From: Henricia sp. BOLD:AAB3569
Lineage: Eukaryota > Echinodermata > Asteroidea > Spinulosida > Echinasteridae
Direction: 5' to 3'
Length of the DNA: 64,000 nucleotides
Assembly: GCA_037783545.1 (NCBI GenBank)
Contig: JBBELK010000314.1
Coordinates: 496,001-560,000, forward strand
This document shows positions 1 through 12,894 of the stretch, in pieces. Every line of letters starts with the position of its first letter. Position 1 is the stretch's first letter. The notes under the pieces were generated by a model, which was given only the letters and a program-made list of their open reading frames with translations, was not told where the DNA came from and made no database searches. The translations under genes were made by a program, and so were the position numbers.

Positions 1-440
1 GTCATATAAAATATCTCCCCAAAATATTATCCATGGGACGAAAACAGGAAATTTGCAATCTGTGGAAGCAAAGAGGTTGGTGTAATTACTGCACTGGTTT
101 ATGGAACGGATAAATTAGTTGGTGGTTTTTTGACGATATCCTTGAAAATATATATGGATTGGGAACGTGAAATTTCAGATTGATAATTGTTATTTATTAA
201 AATTTTATTTACCAACCAAATCCAACAGCGATCGAGTCGCCAATTACAGGATGACATAAATAAATGCTATGAAATAGATAAATAGGTGCGATAATAAGAA
301 AAACATGTGATAATTAGTAAAATATGACAAATGATATGGTATCAAAATCTCAACACCCATGGGGAAAATCGGGGGGGGGGGGGGGGGGGGGGGGGTGTTC
401 AAAAATGTGATCTGGACACGCTTCTTTAACCCCCAAAAAA
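1..440. repeat. Repeat edge with poly-G tract, inverted match near 23880-24115
   Basis: GCAGTGCAGTGATTACACCA-like and AAATTAGTTGGTGG words, and ATGGTATCAAAATCT...CCCATGGGGAAAA, recur in reverse near 23.9-24.1 kb (partly also 39990-40145). A run of about 25 G lies at 370-395. Confidence 0.5.
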
Positions 441-649
441 AGTCCAGTGGCAACATCACTTAACCCTAATACTTTTTTTTATTATTGCTTAATTTGGACT
501 CCCCACGTTTCAAGCCTCAATCAATTTAATTCCAAACCCAGGAGGTATGAACACTGACGCTACTGTTCATCTTTCTTGTCATATCCCGATCAACTGCCCT
601 TACAGCATCTCTGGACATCCCTCGTATGTTTGTAATTAAACTCTGTGAC

Positions 650-1165
650 CTTTGAGACCCAGTGAAATCGGCAGGATACCTAGCAATGCATGCCATATGA
701 GTACAGTGCAGCTTTCACCCTGTTTACATTTGAACCTCAAAGGTGGATACAGACCCAGCATTTTTATTGCGACCGCAAAACTGAACATTTGCCGCGTTTA
801 CACTACACCTCGATTCGGCTTCAACTCGCATTCAGAAACTGCAAAAGTCACCACTGATTGTAACTGCAGCGCATGCGTGAGCTGTTAGGTGTTGTACGCA
901 CTGGTGCCAGATTGGTCAATTAAATCAACTACACTGCGGGCACCGCCCCAAGGACACTCAAATTGCCGAATCTGTATTCGGGTAGCGTTTACACTACAAG
1001 CGACATGGAAAATTGCGGGGTTCAACCCTACCCCAAAGGTGACTTGAAAAAGGCGAATCAGACCCGGGTCTGATCCGCCTTTTTCAATTCACCTTTTGCT
1101 TCAACTCGCCTTTTTGGAAATTGCGGAGTTCGATTCGGCAAAGGCGGATTGAGTGTAAACAGGCC
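650..1165. repeat. Repeat shared (inverted) with 43560-43850
   Basis: Common words: GCTGTTAGGTGTTG, CCAGATTGGTCAATTAAATC, GGCACCGCCCCAAGGACACT. Each locus has a CG-rich segment with CGAATCG-type words. Confidence 0.6.
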
Positions 1166-1489
1166 TTAATTCTCTTCCTGAATGACACAAAATTAGTAAC
1201 TTCACAACGCAAATGAGCAAGCCAGCTTGCAGAGTCCTAGATATCCGATGCACCAGGAATTTAATCCATTAGCTTAGGGGCACACTTGGACCAACCCACA
1301 GGGGAATGGTTCATTTATTCACTATTAACTTGATTTACAATCATACCCTACATGTACATCGCAAGATTTATGTGTATTTAAAATAACAGAGTCAACTTGT
1401 CTGGTTAGCTGTATGTGTTGTAGATTGGAAATAAATCAAGTGAGATACAAGTTGTGCTAAAGTTATAACTTGACTGTCCAAACAAATAA

Positions 1490-1895
1490 AAGTTGTCCTC
1501 ATTGGACTTTTTTTTTAAAAATCTTACCGAGACGAGACGATGGGTACTTTTCCCATTTTAAGTCCAATGCGGACAGCCTAGGACGTATTCCTCTCAGTAA
1601 CTTTTCCAGAGTCCAGCGGTTACTTTTCCTGGCCAACTTCTGCCCAGGAAAATTGACCAGGGAACTTTTCCCGAGACGAAAAGTCCAATGCGGACACAGC
1701 GAGTCGGTAAAAGAACTCTGAAAGCGTACGTCCAGTCTGTTAAGGTCAAACTGCGAAGGGACACTGCGAAGGGACACTGCGCATGCTCTCCCACGGTCTC
1801 GGTAAAATTTTCCCATGTCAAAAACGTCCAAATGCGGACAGCAGTAAAAAAAATAGCAATTTTTCATTTTACCATTGTCCAATATGGACACGGCT
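1490..1895. mobile_element. GTCCGCATTGGAC-type MITE, copy 1
   Basis: The ends read GTCCTCATTGGACTTTTT and AATATGGACACGG. The interior contains several AAAGTCCAATGCGGACA half-palindromes. Related copies at 12478, 13660 and 15880. Confidence 0.7.
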
Positions 1896-2679
1896 TATGA
1901 TAAAAACCAACCTGTGTATAAGTCAGCTCAGAACCTCATCTACATTCTGAGAAAACAATGAAAAACTGTGTCCATGCTTTCAAGAAATTATGCAAAGCCA
2001 CTGTCCTATTAAAGGCTGGTTCCCTGGTTAAACTATCTGAAACATGAGAATAAAACTGGTCCCAATATATATTTTTAGGATTTTTCACACCGTGGGAATA
2101 GGGACAATTTTGTTGAATGAAATTCACAACAAAAATTTTTTTAACTTAAATATTTTTGCAATTTATGGGTGGGAAATTTATCATAAGCCACATATTTCGC
2201 ATACATTAAATGTATTATACGAACGGTAGGCCTAATATTCACATTCATTCACAAATAAGTGTTATTTATACGAATTCCACACATTGTAAGATGTACAATG
2301 TAATGCACATAACATCCCAGATTGTGAACACACTAAATTGCAGAAATTTCAGCCACATAAGGCCTTTTTCCACTCGACAAAATCTTGGGGGTGGCCCCAG
2401 GCGACGCCAGGGTGAAAATAAGCCCCGATTCCCACTTGCAAGTCTCATGCCCCCCCAATCCCCCCCCCCCCCCCCCCGCGCCACCCCCCCGAGATTGCTG
2501 ATTCCCCGGGGTGAGTTCAACCCTGCTTGGGACGATGGGTTCAACATTTTGGCACCGCGCCGAGACACTGTGGGAGGTGGGAAAAGGGGCAGGGGCAGGG
2601 GCGAGTTCTCACTTGTTCAAGTGAGGGGCGAGTCACTCGGGGGTGAGTCACCCTGGGGCGGCCTAGTAGGAAACGGCCT

Positions 2680-3033
2680 ATAGAGCTTATCGAATAGCCG
2701 CCATTTCGTGGGGCACCTTTTATTACTTAAACCGTTCAACAATGGAAGCACAATATGTGCAACCATGCATGTCCTCAAGGAACAACCAAACTGCATATAT
2801 GCAGCACGATATGTGGCAAACGGACCCCCCCTACCATTGTTCCCCTATTGTGTCTCAAACATCCAAGGAATTTCCAAGGAATTCCTTTCAGTTTTTAGGG
2901 GCGATTGGTGCATTAACAAAAGGGAAGAGTGTGTTGAGGTATAGGGGCGTTAGGGGGGAGTCCCTCTGCCACATATCGTGCTGGCTATAACAAACTGCCC
3001 CACGAAATGGCGGCTATTCGATACGGTCTATAG
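2680..3033. mobile_element. TATAGACCGTATCGAATAGC-type MITE, copy 1, with nested insert
   Basis: The ends CTTATCGAATAGCCGCCATT and their complement match four other copies in the window (13400, 19716, 48294, 48574), which are about 150 bp. This copy is longer because of the element at 2795-2991. Confidence 0.8.
2795..2991. mobile_element. 197-bp nested MITE with 7-bp target duplication
   Basis: The inverted words CAGCACGATATGTGGCA and TGCCACATATCGTGCTG mark the ends. AAACTGC flanks both sides (2788-2794, 2992-2998). Sister copies of the host MITE have a single AAACTGC at this point. Confidence 0.75.
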
Positions 3034-3649
3034 ATGCAGTGATGCTCCTGAAAACCTCTCAAATCCACGCATGGTTTTCTTGTTTATGCCTCAACAAATG
3101 AAATTGTATGATTTTTTTTTTTTTAACTGGCTTCAGACGTTAATTTCTGATAGAAAGATCATTTCAGAAAAACTCATTCAATGTTTGTTGCAATTGTTTT
3201 AACACTTTTAGTGAGGTTTTTTTGTCAACTCGAACTAAAATTTAGGATCATTGCAAAACAGGTGAAATTGAAAATGTCTTTAAAATTTTGACACAGGTAC
3301 ATGTACTACATTGTATCACAAAGGATAATAAAAGCGCCGGAAGCATTTTCTGACAAACTGTAATCTTTCCCCAGACATGTACAGAAATACAAACTGTAAA
3401 TCTTCCTTTAACAACACAATGTACACACTTTGTAACAAAACGGCAAAGAATCTAGAGTAAGGTCACAGTGCATGGTTGATTGCCCGTCACTTTTGGTGTA
3501 TTCATCACTTATACAACACCCCAACAACGTTTTTGTTTATCTTTTTGTCTGCCGTAAGTAAGCGCTAAAGTTGATACAGACACGGACTGGGTAAAGTTCA
3601 TGAGCCCAAATGTGTGTTCTCTCGTTTACAATATTGATACATGTACTAT

Positions 3650-4075
3650 AGCGGGGACAAGCGAAGGATGACTGGGAATTAAGTGGACTATTTTTGGTAA
3701 AATTCCCGTGGTTGTGCGGGAGAGTAACAAAATTTAGTCCAATGGGGACGCACGGAGAATTAGCGTCCCTGTAAAGTTACCGCGACCACGATGTAAAACT
3801 TACAGGGCGAGAGAGGCCGCGGAAACTTTCCGCTCAGCCGCGGGAGTTTTACAGGGTCCTCGAAAAGTCCAATGGGAACAGTTTCGCCCTGTAAAATGAA
3901 CACGACCCTGCAGTAAACTATGGGCCTGCACGGCAAAAGTTTACTGCAAGGTCACGGTAGCTTTCCGCATGGGCACTGAAAACAATTGCAAATGGGAACG
4001 CATGGGAAGATTACACGAAGGAATGTAATCTTCCGCGAGGCAGCGGAAAAGAAAGTCCAATAGGAACACGCCTTT
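3650..4075. repeat. Repeat with GTCCAATGGGGACG words
   Basis: Several AGTCCAATGGGGAC / AGTCCAATAGGAACACG words in a CG-rich stretch. Resembles the previous family in style but not clearly in sequence. Confidence 0.4.
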
Positions 4076-4476
4076 AGCTTTTTGCGTACTTCCTTTTACA
4101 TGCACACTTAGATCCACTTGACCAGACTAAATTTGTGTTGCTATGTGGTGCACGCGGCAGGTGTGAAGTACAGAATCAATACCGTGTTCACCGTAGGAGA
4201 GAATGGCATAAAACAACCAGACTGTTGGTTGCTAGGCAATGGTGTGCACCACGTAGCAACAAACATTGTATGTGACTTTCTAAACATCACCATTTGAGAG
4301 TGAACAATTTGGGGTGGCAACCCCTGAGATTTGGTCTGCTAGGAGAGGCCTTTAGTGAAGGCCACTTTTTGTGTTACAAAATCAAAGTTGATGTACAGGC
4401 GAGTAGCAGGAAAGGATCCACATTTTAGTGGGTCCATACAGTCCCGTTTCCCCCATCAAAAAATGCCATAAATGCC

Positions 4477-5494
4477 TGGGGCAAATTTCATAAAGCTGTT
4501 TGTAGCCAAACAAAATTTGCTGAATCAAAAATCTGTTTGCTTTAGAAAACCAGATTAGCAGTCAAAATCTTATGTGATGTGTATTACAATAGACCAATCC
4601 AGTAAGCTCCGCCCATTTTGGAATTGACCAATCACAGCCTCAGGTTGAGGTAACCAAAAAGTGGATCTCCATTTTGGTTACCCGAGTCCTCAAAATTTTG
4701 TGCACAGAGCTACGGCGAAATGCAGCACGAGTGACGCAAAAACACCATAAACATCATTTTTATCAGTGCAGAGGAGGCTAGCGGGTTTAAAACGGATTGT
4801 ATAAGACTATCCTAACCTACTTTTAATCCCTTCATAAATGTGTTTTTGTGTAAACGGGAAAAACTCACAAAAATTAGCTTGTCGTTTTGCTATGTTGTGC
4901 ATTCACTGCGTTCTAGATGTGTGTCGAGATGTTTATGTTCGATCGCGCGCGTTATGCGTAGCAGGCGTGTTGTACGTGCACGCACATGACCGGATACTTA
5001 AGTGCACATTTTGCCTTCGAGCGTGCAGTTTCTGTGTGCGTGTGCGTGTTTCAATACGCGCTGACCAGGGCACGGACGCTGACGCACGGCGCAGCCACGC
5101 GACTCTACTGCACGTGCCTCACATGTGTGGCATGTTGCTAGGCAATTTCTAAATGGGCGGAGCTTACTGGATCGGTCTATTGACTGGTATTCTGCCAGAG
5201 CTGCCGACCCTCCCGGATTTTGACTAATTTTGTGACTCCTGACATTGATAAAAACCCTCCTGGATTGTCAATTAACAATCTTGGGGATTTTAAGATGTGT
5301 TTGGAGTCGAGGAATGAACCTGTTTTCCCAGATGTCTTCCCTAAAATCCGGGAGGGTTGGCAGAGCTGTTCTGCTATTCTTGCTAAGAACACAAGTTGAC
5401 GGATAATTTTGACTATTAACCCATTTTTATAAAGCAAAACATTTTGGATTTTAAGCACTTTTTTTGCTAAACAGCTTTATGAAATTGGCCCCTG
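4477..5494. repeat. Composite repeat with GGGGCAAATTTCAT ends
   Basis: The outer ends CTGGGGCAAATTTCATAAAG and its inverted counterpart at about 5470-5494 resemble partial copies near 7130-7175 and 34395-34462. Interrupted by the 4587-5182 element and by a smaller hairpin (about 5190-5375) with CAGAGCTGCCGACCCTCCC ends. Confidence 0.5.
4587..5182. mobile_element. TIR element (CAATAGACCAATCCAGTAAG ends), copy 1
   Basis: 596 bp with inverted ends of about 30 bp (GACC[A/G]ATCCAGTAAGCTCC). Homologous to 49973-51028. The interior has a GC-richer half with no convincing ORF. This copy preserves the empty CTAG site (4914-4917) that is occupied in the second copy. It is nested within a larger repeat (about 4477-5494). 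Confidence 0.8.
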
Positions 5495-6505
5495 GTCAAC
5501 TAACATTATTTAGTTTAACACCACAACCAGGAAAGTTCTATAATAGCTTGAGGTAATTATATAATGATATATCCCGTTTTAAACAAGCTCCCGTTGTTTC
5601 CGAAAGGAAGGAAACCGGTTGTCTAAACAATTGTTTCCTTCAACAATTACACCAACTTCCTACATGACTAGTTATTTCCGATCTTAAACAAAGAGTCGGC
5701 AGAAACAATTTGACACTTAATAAATGCTGGGACGTCTCCTATCTGTTCCGTCTTGAAAAAAACTTGACCATGAGCCCATTTCTTGGAGCTGTTACATGCA
5801 CTGCTGCCAACCCTACTGATTTTGCAACTCCCAAAATTAAAAACCCTCCTATAGGGTCGATTTCACTATCATTCATAACTCGAGATGCGATGGGTTACCG
5901 CTCCGTAACCCGTGAATGATGCGTCCTAAGAACGAATTCAAGAGACTTGCAATGAGTGTAACGATGCATCATCTGCCATGGCAACGCATCGTAAGCTACG
6001 ATGAGGCAATGGGTCATCGTAGCGTACATTTTGACCAACGATGGTCGTGGTTTTTGCCGTTTTTTGGAAGATGAGATGAACTCTGGCTCTCCAAAAAACT
6101 GATTGTCACTCTTAATAGATTCTATGTTTTAAAAGCACAAAAACAAGAGAAAATTTAAAGGATTTTACCTACGATTTTAGCAGGTGTCCGATGTTTTTTC
6201 AGCATGCAAAAACACGAAAGCTATATATGCTGCAGTTGGCCATCCATTGTCTACGTCGCCCACGTCGTGTGTACGTGTGGAATTAAAATTTGAATGATGC
6301 TACTGTGTTCTACACGCGTCCTACACACGACTTAAAAACACGCAAAACAAGAAGCGCTCATGCACTTGGTGACTGCAAGGTATGGTACGCGTCCTTTAAG
6401 CTGAGCGCCACATTTAACACGTGCGCTTGCACTATGCAGAAGGGACACAGAGACTTTTTGAACTTTTTAATTCAGTATTGTTTGTAATTTTTTTAAGGTG
6501 CCGGT

Positions 6506-6996
6506 TAAAGGTAGAACACATGATTGGCATCTCAAAAATCAGAAACGCACACAGATTTACGCCTAACTTACACAATATTAACATGATGACCGTAGAAAAC
6601 TTCCCCTGAAATGGTTTTGTCTGAAGTGCTATAGTCTTTGAGAAATGAGTAAAACAATAAATTTTTGTCTCAGACGAAAATTCACTTTGCCCCAAAACCA
6701 CTTCACCCTGGAACACTTTGCTCTAAACCACTTTAGTCCAAAAGTCACTTCGCCCAAAAACCACTTCGCCCAAAACCTGCTTTGTACACAGGCCGTAGTT
6801 CAGGGCGAAGTGGTTTTAGGGCGAAGTGATTTTTGGGCGAAGTGACTGGAAAGCTTTTTCTTTTACTGTTTTCTCAAAAGTTAGACCAAGTACGCAGCTG
6901 ACTTTTACCCGGGTTGGTTTTAATCATGCATGTCTTCAATCACACACGGAGATAAAACTATTTGTAACGGTTTACCAATCATGTGTTCTACCTTTT
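6506..6996. mobile_element. GTAGAACACATGATTGG MITE with CACTTCGCCC core, copy 1
   Basis: The ends AAAGGTAGAACACATGATTGG and ATCATGTGTTCTACCTTT are inverted. The centre is a variable run of CACTTCGCCC(A/T)AAA units on one strand facing GGGCGAAGTG units on the other. Other copies: 8699, 27919, 40283, 46912. Confidence 0.8.
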
Positions 6997-8698
6997 GGTC
7001 AGACAATTTAATGGTTGCCGCATGTGTTTATAGATGCATGCGCAAAATATACACAACCCCTGGGCCGCCAGTAAAAATCTTTGGCCAAGCAGCATAATGA
7101 AATTATCAAACAAAAAGCAAACAAATTTTGTGCTTAGAAACAAATCTGTGCTGAACAGCTCCATGAAATTGGCCCCATAATTACTTAAATAATTCCATCC
7201 TTTTAAAAAAAAAATCTGCTAACAGAAAAAAAGTACATACATCAATCCTTATAAAATTTGCACGGTGTTACGCCTCAATAATTACAATTATTCACAAGCG
7301 CCAAGGTTTTTCCACGGCTCACACAAGAAAACACAGACACAAAAGGGGAATTTCCGGAAAGTTATCCAAGGACGACGGGTGTAAAGTATCAAAGTAACAG
7401 AAGGAAGGTACATGTATTAACCCCCAGAGGAGACCGGGAGAGGCTGATTCAGTATCTCGCTCACCCACCGATAACCACAAGGTATTGAATAAGAAATCCT
7501 GATAGTAAGAACTATTGAATTTCTAGTACTGATACACTGAAATAATGTCTGTTATTTCTTAGAAGATTGAGGAGTTTCTGTGTCAGTCAAGATCTGTTGG
7601 TTAAGTTTTATCAGGCAGTGATTGAGTGTGTTTTGATATGCTCGATTGTTGTGTGGTCGTGGCAACGCCACAGCGGATGGCCATAAACGCCTGTTAAAGG
7701 GGCTATGTCACGGTTTGCGCATGCGCCAAATTATTTCATATTTTTACATACGTGCGGGCTCAGATGAATGTAGTGAAATTTCGTTACACAACGCCATTGG
7801 TGCGTGTGCTATAGTTGTGTACATCGTGTACTTAGCAAGTGCAGCATGGGCAGTGTGTTCGTTCATGAGTGTTTACAATACGCAGAATTCAACTACATTG
7901 TACATCGTGTGCCCGCATATTTGTTCGATTTGGCATTGCGCGCGAGATTGCGTGATCAATGTCTGGAAAAACAAAATCGTACAGCGGTGGCGGCCACTGT
8001 GTCCTTCCAAGGACAGAAGGTATAGCTGTAAAATTGCTGTCAGGACCAAATAAGCATGTCAGCGAAATCCAAGTGGCCTTGTACACTTTACATGCACAAC
8101 CCATGCACACATCACTGATCAGTACGTGTACATGCACACATAGAGCATGACTTTTGACTGCAACTTCTGGCACCGCGCTCGTGATCAACTACAGAAACGC
8201 GGCATTCAGGATCATTGCGGTTAACACTGACACATTCTTGATCAATCTTGATCCCGAGCTCGGGACCAGTGCAAACACAGTAGAAGTTAACCATGGTGCC
8301 CCGCCTTAGTATCCTTTGACATTTTGACAAAATCAATGCTACAGTGTCCTACCCATTATTTTTATATACCGGTACGCTATAGGCCTACGCCTGATATGAC
8401 AAGACAAGTGCTAATGCCCTTTAAGTTAAAAATAAATCGCTAAACACATTTCCTGGATTAAATTGTACCCGGATTAAATGTGGTGGAAATCCTAGCAACG
8501 CAAAAAGAGTAATTTCTAAAAGATAACTGGACGACAACATCCTGGTTGCTACTGCATGTGTTTAAACACAGAGGGGTGAAAAGGTCCCAGACCACTATCA
8601 AAACAAAACTGCTTCAGTTGTTTGTTTTACGAGAAGCAAATTCTGAATTTTTTTCCAACGAACAATAACCCTGTCTGCATTGGTATACTCGATGTTTA

Positions 8699-9228
8699 AA
8701 GATAGTATACATGATTGGTAAACTGTTACAAATAGTTTTATCCCCCTGTGTGATTGAAGATATGCATGATTAAAACCAACCTGAGCAAAAACCAGCTCCG
8801 TACTTCGTCTAACTTTTGAGAAAACAGTCAAAAAAAGGGTTTGCAGTCATTTCGCCCCAAAACCACTTCGCCCTGAACCATTTCACCCTGAACCACGGCC
8901 TGTGCACGAAGTGGTTTTGGGGCGAAGTGGCATTTGGGCGATGTAGTGTTTGGACGAAGTAATTTGGGGCGAAATGGCACTTGGGCGAAATGGTTTGGGG
9001 CGAAATGGCAATTGGGCGAAATGGTTTTAGGGCGAATTGAATTTTCGTCTCATGAGACGAAAACTAATTGTTTTACTCATTTCTCAAAGACTATAGCACT
9101 TCAGACAAAACCATTTCAGGGGAAGTTTTCTACGGTCATCATGTTTATATTGTGTATAAAGTTAGGCGTAAATCTGTGAACATTTCTGATTTTCGAGATA
9201 CCAATAATGTATATATACTGCTTTTAAA
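8699..9228. mobile_element. GTAGAACACATGATTGG MITE, copy 2
   Basis: Reverse orientation of copy 1, with an expanded GGGCGAAATGG core of about nine units. Confidence 0.8.
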
Positions 9229-9706
9229 TACGACGATAACTCCAAAGAAATGTTTGCTCTCTTTAGCTCAAAATCCTGCTTGCAAATGATTCTTTATCCT
9301 TTTTTATAGCAACCACAGAATGAATTTTCTGTGCAACACATTTACATGTACCAATTAGGTGTTTCCTCCACGGGGATTTTCTAATTTCCCTGTTCACCTT
9401 TTCGAGACAAAGAAACTGACAACTTAAGAGGATGTCTCATAATCAAGAGGAAAATAGCATTTCCTATACCTGGTGTGGTGGAAGTTTGTTAATAACGTGT
9501 GGCATTATTCCGAGTACCCCGTAGGCCGTGATTGTGAGGAAAAGTGCAATTACATACGTGTATCTTTTAGTATGGTTTGGAAAAAGCTGCACGTGGCAGT
9601 TTTTTGTATTGGTTGCAACTTGTATGACAACTTACTTACTATTACTATACTCGGTAATAAAAGAAATGTAAAATAAAAATTTGAAATTTCAACATTTCTT
9701 TTGTAA

Positions 9707-10099
9707 TTGGGCAATTCCGGAAATTCAAATTTACATTTTAGAGACTTTGAGGGCTTGTAATGCCTCACGTATTCAAGTTGTTTGATTTTAAACACATGTT
9801 TTTTTTAAGCATCATTGATGGAAGTGTACTTCCTGAAAAACTGATTGTAATGCCATTCTTAATATGTGCGGTACATCAAAAAATATCTCGGTTTCGGACG
9901 TACTCATTGAGTACGTCCGCAACCGAGGGTTTTGGGGACCCTACACACTTACTGAGAATGGCATTGCAATCACTTTTTCAGGAATTACACTTCCATCAAT
10001 GATGCTTGAAAAACATGTGTTTAAAATCAAACAACTTGAATACGTGAAGCATTACAAGCCCTCAAAGTCTCTGAAGTGTAAATTTGAATTTCCGGAATA
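9707..10099. mobile_element. Near-perfect long palindrome (foldback)
   Basis: Arms of about 190 bp from GGGCAATTCCGGAAATTC to GAATTTCCGGAATAG. The centre has TCGGACGTACTCATTGAGTA. No ORF of note. Confidence 0.8.
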
Positions 10100-10245
10100 G
10101 ACAGCCAAAGTGTGATGTGGGCTGCCATGGCAATTGGCTCTAAACTATCATGGCCGTCGGAAAGTACCATTGCAAAGCACGAGAACACGGTTCAGTGATT
10201 TTTAGTTTAGAGCCAATTGCCTAGGCAGTCTATTGCCCAATTAAG
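10100..10245. repeat. Repeat with AGCCAATTGCC... ends (family also near 48180-48520 and 57455-57620)
   Basis: Starts AGACAGCCAAAGTGTGATG and ends AGAGCCAATTGCC...GGCAGTCTATTG. The internal CATCATGGCCGTCGG-type word and CAGTGATTTTTAGT are shared among copies. Confidence 0.6.
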
Positions 10246-10314
10246 TTGACATTGAAATATTCAAATGACATCTTTTTAATATAAATGCATGACTGAATAA
10301 AGCTTGTGTGCTGA

Positions 10315-10720
10315 AAATTCCCGCTCTCAAATTAAAGACGAAGGCTCGTCAATGTGCGATGAACAGATTCGTGCCACGAAATTCACCGCGCTCCATACCT
10401 TGCCAGAGTAAGGCAGCAAGCTCTTACTATGTCGGAGAGTGCAGGCTTAACAGCAAGCAGTAAATTCCCTTCACTGCGTGCATTGCTAGGCTAGTCGAAT
10501 CACACACGCATGCTTAGTTGTGTACGTTGTATGTTTTCTTCCTCCATGTATGTACGTACCATCTAATTCTGTGGTACGTATGTACGTATACGTACAAATC
10601 TGAGTCTGTCCCCTCCGGTTTTGTAAGAGCTGGCTGCCCTACTAGGGCAAGGTATGGAGTGCGGTGAATTTCGTGGCACGAATTTTTCCCTCGCACATTG
10701 ACAAACCTGCGTCTTTAACA
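10315..10720. mobile_element. MITE with GGCTCGTCAATGTGCG ends
   Basis: Inverted arms of about 90 bp (TTCGTGCCACGAAATTCACC and complement, ATACCTTGCC). Related short copies lie at about 14275-14345 and 31335-31470. Confidence 0.7.
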
Positions 10721-11444
10721 GCTTTTTACAATAAAAAAAAATTGAGAAATTTTTGCTTTTCTTTTGTGGCTCTGTATAATTCAGACATAGCCTAAGAAAA
10801 CACACACACCAAAATGGCCGCCGTTGCAAAGGGTCTATATACAAGCTGTAATTGCGTTCAGCTGTGACTTTTTCAATTTCTTCAGTATAAATTTCTAGTC
10901 CAACAGTGTGACTTTTTCACAGGCCCACACACTCATGCCAAACCCATCAAAGCTGGATCGATTAAATTGACTTTGACAGAACACTTGGTCAGACATTAAA
11001 CTCCCCAATGCCTGACCTGCGACTGACCCTCACAGAAACTATACCAAAGACTCCTGCCATTGCCAGTGATAATTTAATCTACATGTAAAATGTAGACTAC
11101 TGTGTGGTATGGCATGGAGGTAGGAAACTACGGTAGCAAGACTAGTTTTCTTACTAACCATGAAATTTGGGTTAATATTTTGTACAAGTTTTGGCGAAAA
11201 AAATACTGTCCAACTTCAGTCACATGTGCTAGGGAACCAGCCAAAATAGGGCGGTGGGTTCGCACAATTTCTGGAAAGCACGGACACAGTCTAGTTGTTC
11301 ATTGTTTTCTCGGAACATAATACTGAGCAGACTTGTACATAAGTTGGTTTTTATCATACACATCCTCAATCACACACAGTGATAACGCCGTTTGTAACAG
11401 TTTTCCAATCATGTAATCTACATGCCTTTAAAGGAAGATTTACG

Positions 11445-11891
11445 CATCTACATGTGGGTTTTTCCACACTAATGGGCCTATTTGTAGAATCGGTCAATAA
11501 TTCCTTTCAGATGTCTTCAGTTTATCCCAAACTTAAAGAAATTCCCTTGTACTGTTCTCAGGAGATAACTTTTGCACCAAAAAGTAAGAAAATGCTGCCA
11601 CAACATACATTTCTGAAAAGCTTGTGTACAAATTTTCCATACATGTATGTACCGGTATGGACAGACAAAAATGTCACACTTTTGTCTGTCCACCGTTACA
11701 TACGTATATGGACAATTTGTACACAAGCTTTTCAGAAATGTATGTTGTGGCAGCATTTTCTTACCTTTTGGGGCAAAAGTTATCTCCTGAGAACAGTACA
11801 AGGGAATTTCTTTAAGTTTGAGATAAACTGAAGACATCTGAAAGGAATTATTGACTGATTTTTCAAATAGGCCCATTAGTGTGGACCCATG
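11445..11891. mobile_element. Near-perfect long palindrome, second type
   Basis: Arms of about 210 bp from CATGTGGGTTTTTCCACACT to TAGTGTGGACCCATG. The centre contains facing GACAGACAAAAATGTCACAC words. Overlapping ORFs on both strands are mirror images, not genes. Confidence 0.85.
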
Positions 11892-12477
11892 TAGTAAATT
11901 TGTGAATTGTGTTAAAGCCCATTGATTTTCAAACATTTGCCAAATCAAAATAATTCAGTTCGGAATTATCACAGATCTGTCTACTGGTTACTGTTCTATA
12001 ACTTGATAGGCACCAGTACTACGCGCTACATAAACAAGTTACACATGGGACAAAAGTTAGCAGCGTACTAGACAGGCATTCTCAAGGATTACCTGTGTTA
12101 ATGAAACATTTTATTCTACTTTTGAGTCATTCTCTTGTATCTTTAGTTTTTGGGGTATTTTTTAATCACCCAAAATCACCAATTTTGGGCAAAATGCCCC
12201 TTTAATATCCAAGTCATGAGTTATGAGCAGGTGCCATTTTGAAAACCTAAAAGATTTTCAGACTTTTACAAGCTTACCGGTACCTAAAAATCACTTGAAT
12301 GGCAAGCTCCTAGTTTTCTGCCCTTATGTGCAAGGCTCAACCCATGACTAACACACCCACAAAGCAAACCTTATTTTAAGTCCAAAAAAACCTTTGATTT
12401 AACTATTGACATTTGTAAGCAATAAATCACCTGCCATATGTTTCTTAGTGGTAGAGGGTACACATGTTTAGATTTAA

Positions 12478-12635
12478 GGGCTGTCCACATTGGACTTTTT
12501 GGGGGAAAACTTACGGAGACGATGGATACTTTTTCCATTTTTAATCAAGTGCGGACAGCCTAGGAAGTTTTCCTCTTAGTAACTTTTTCCCAGCGGTTAC
12601 TTTTCCTGGCCAACTGCTGCCCAGGAAAATTGATA
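12478..12635. mobile_element. GTCCGCATTGGAC-type MITE, truncated copy
   Basis: Only the left 160 bp (GGCTGTCCACATTGGAC to CAGGAAAATTGA) are present; the right half is missing. Confidence 0.65.
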
Positions 12636-12894
12636 TTGTTTTTAAAAATTATCAGTGTGAATTCGCTGCAACTTTGTTGAGCAATGCTCGATTATATCAC
12701 TCGCCCCGGATTGGCGTTGCACAAGTGTGAATCCTCTCCGTTCAACTCGGGGTTGATCTCACCCCGGGGCGAGATAAACCCGGTTTGGCCGAAACAAGTG
12801 TGAAACGATGCGGGGTTGATAATAGGCATTTCAACCCGGGGCGGTCTCGGAGTTTGCCCCGGGTTGAATTCAACCTGATTTGAGAGGTTGTTGT

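Larger units (their letters stand above)
5495..9700. other. Non-coding stretch with repeats only
   Basis: Apart from the MITEs at 6506 and 8699 and a GGGGCC...TTTCAT fragment at about 7060-7175, I see no exon-like sequence with conserved protein similarity. Short ORFs at 7646-8336 lack family resemblance. Confidence 0.4.

Noticed and set aside
244-459. Proline-rich 71-aa minus-strand ORF
   Set aside because: Created by the poly-G tract at 370-395.
11379-11948. Overlapping 143- and 150-aa ORFs on both strands
   Set aside because: Mirror images produced by a long palindrome; no family similarity.
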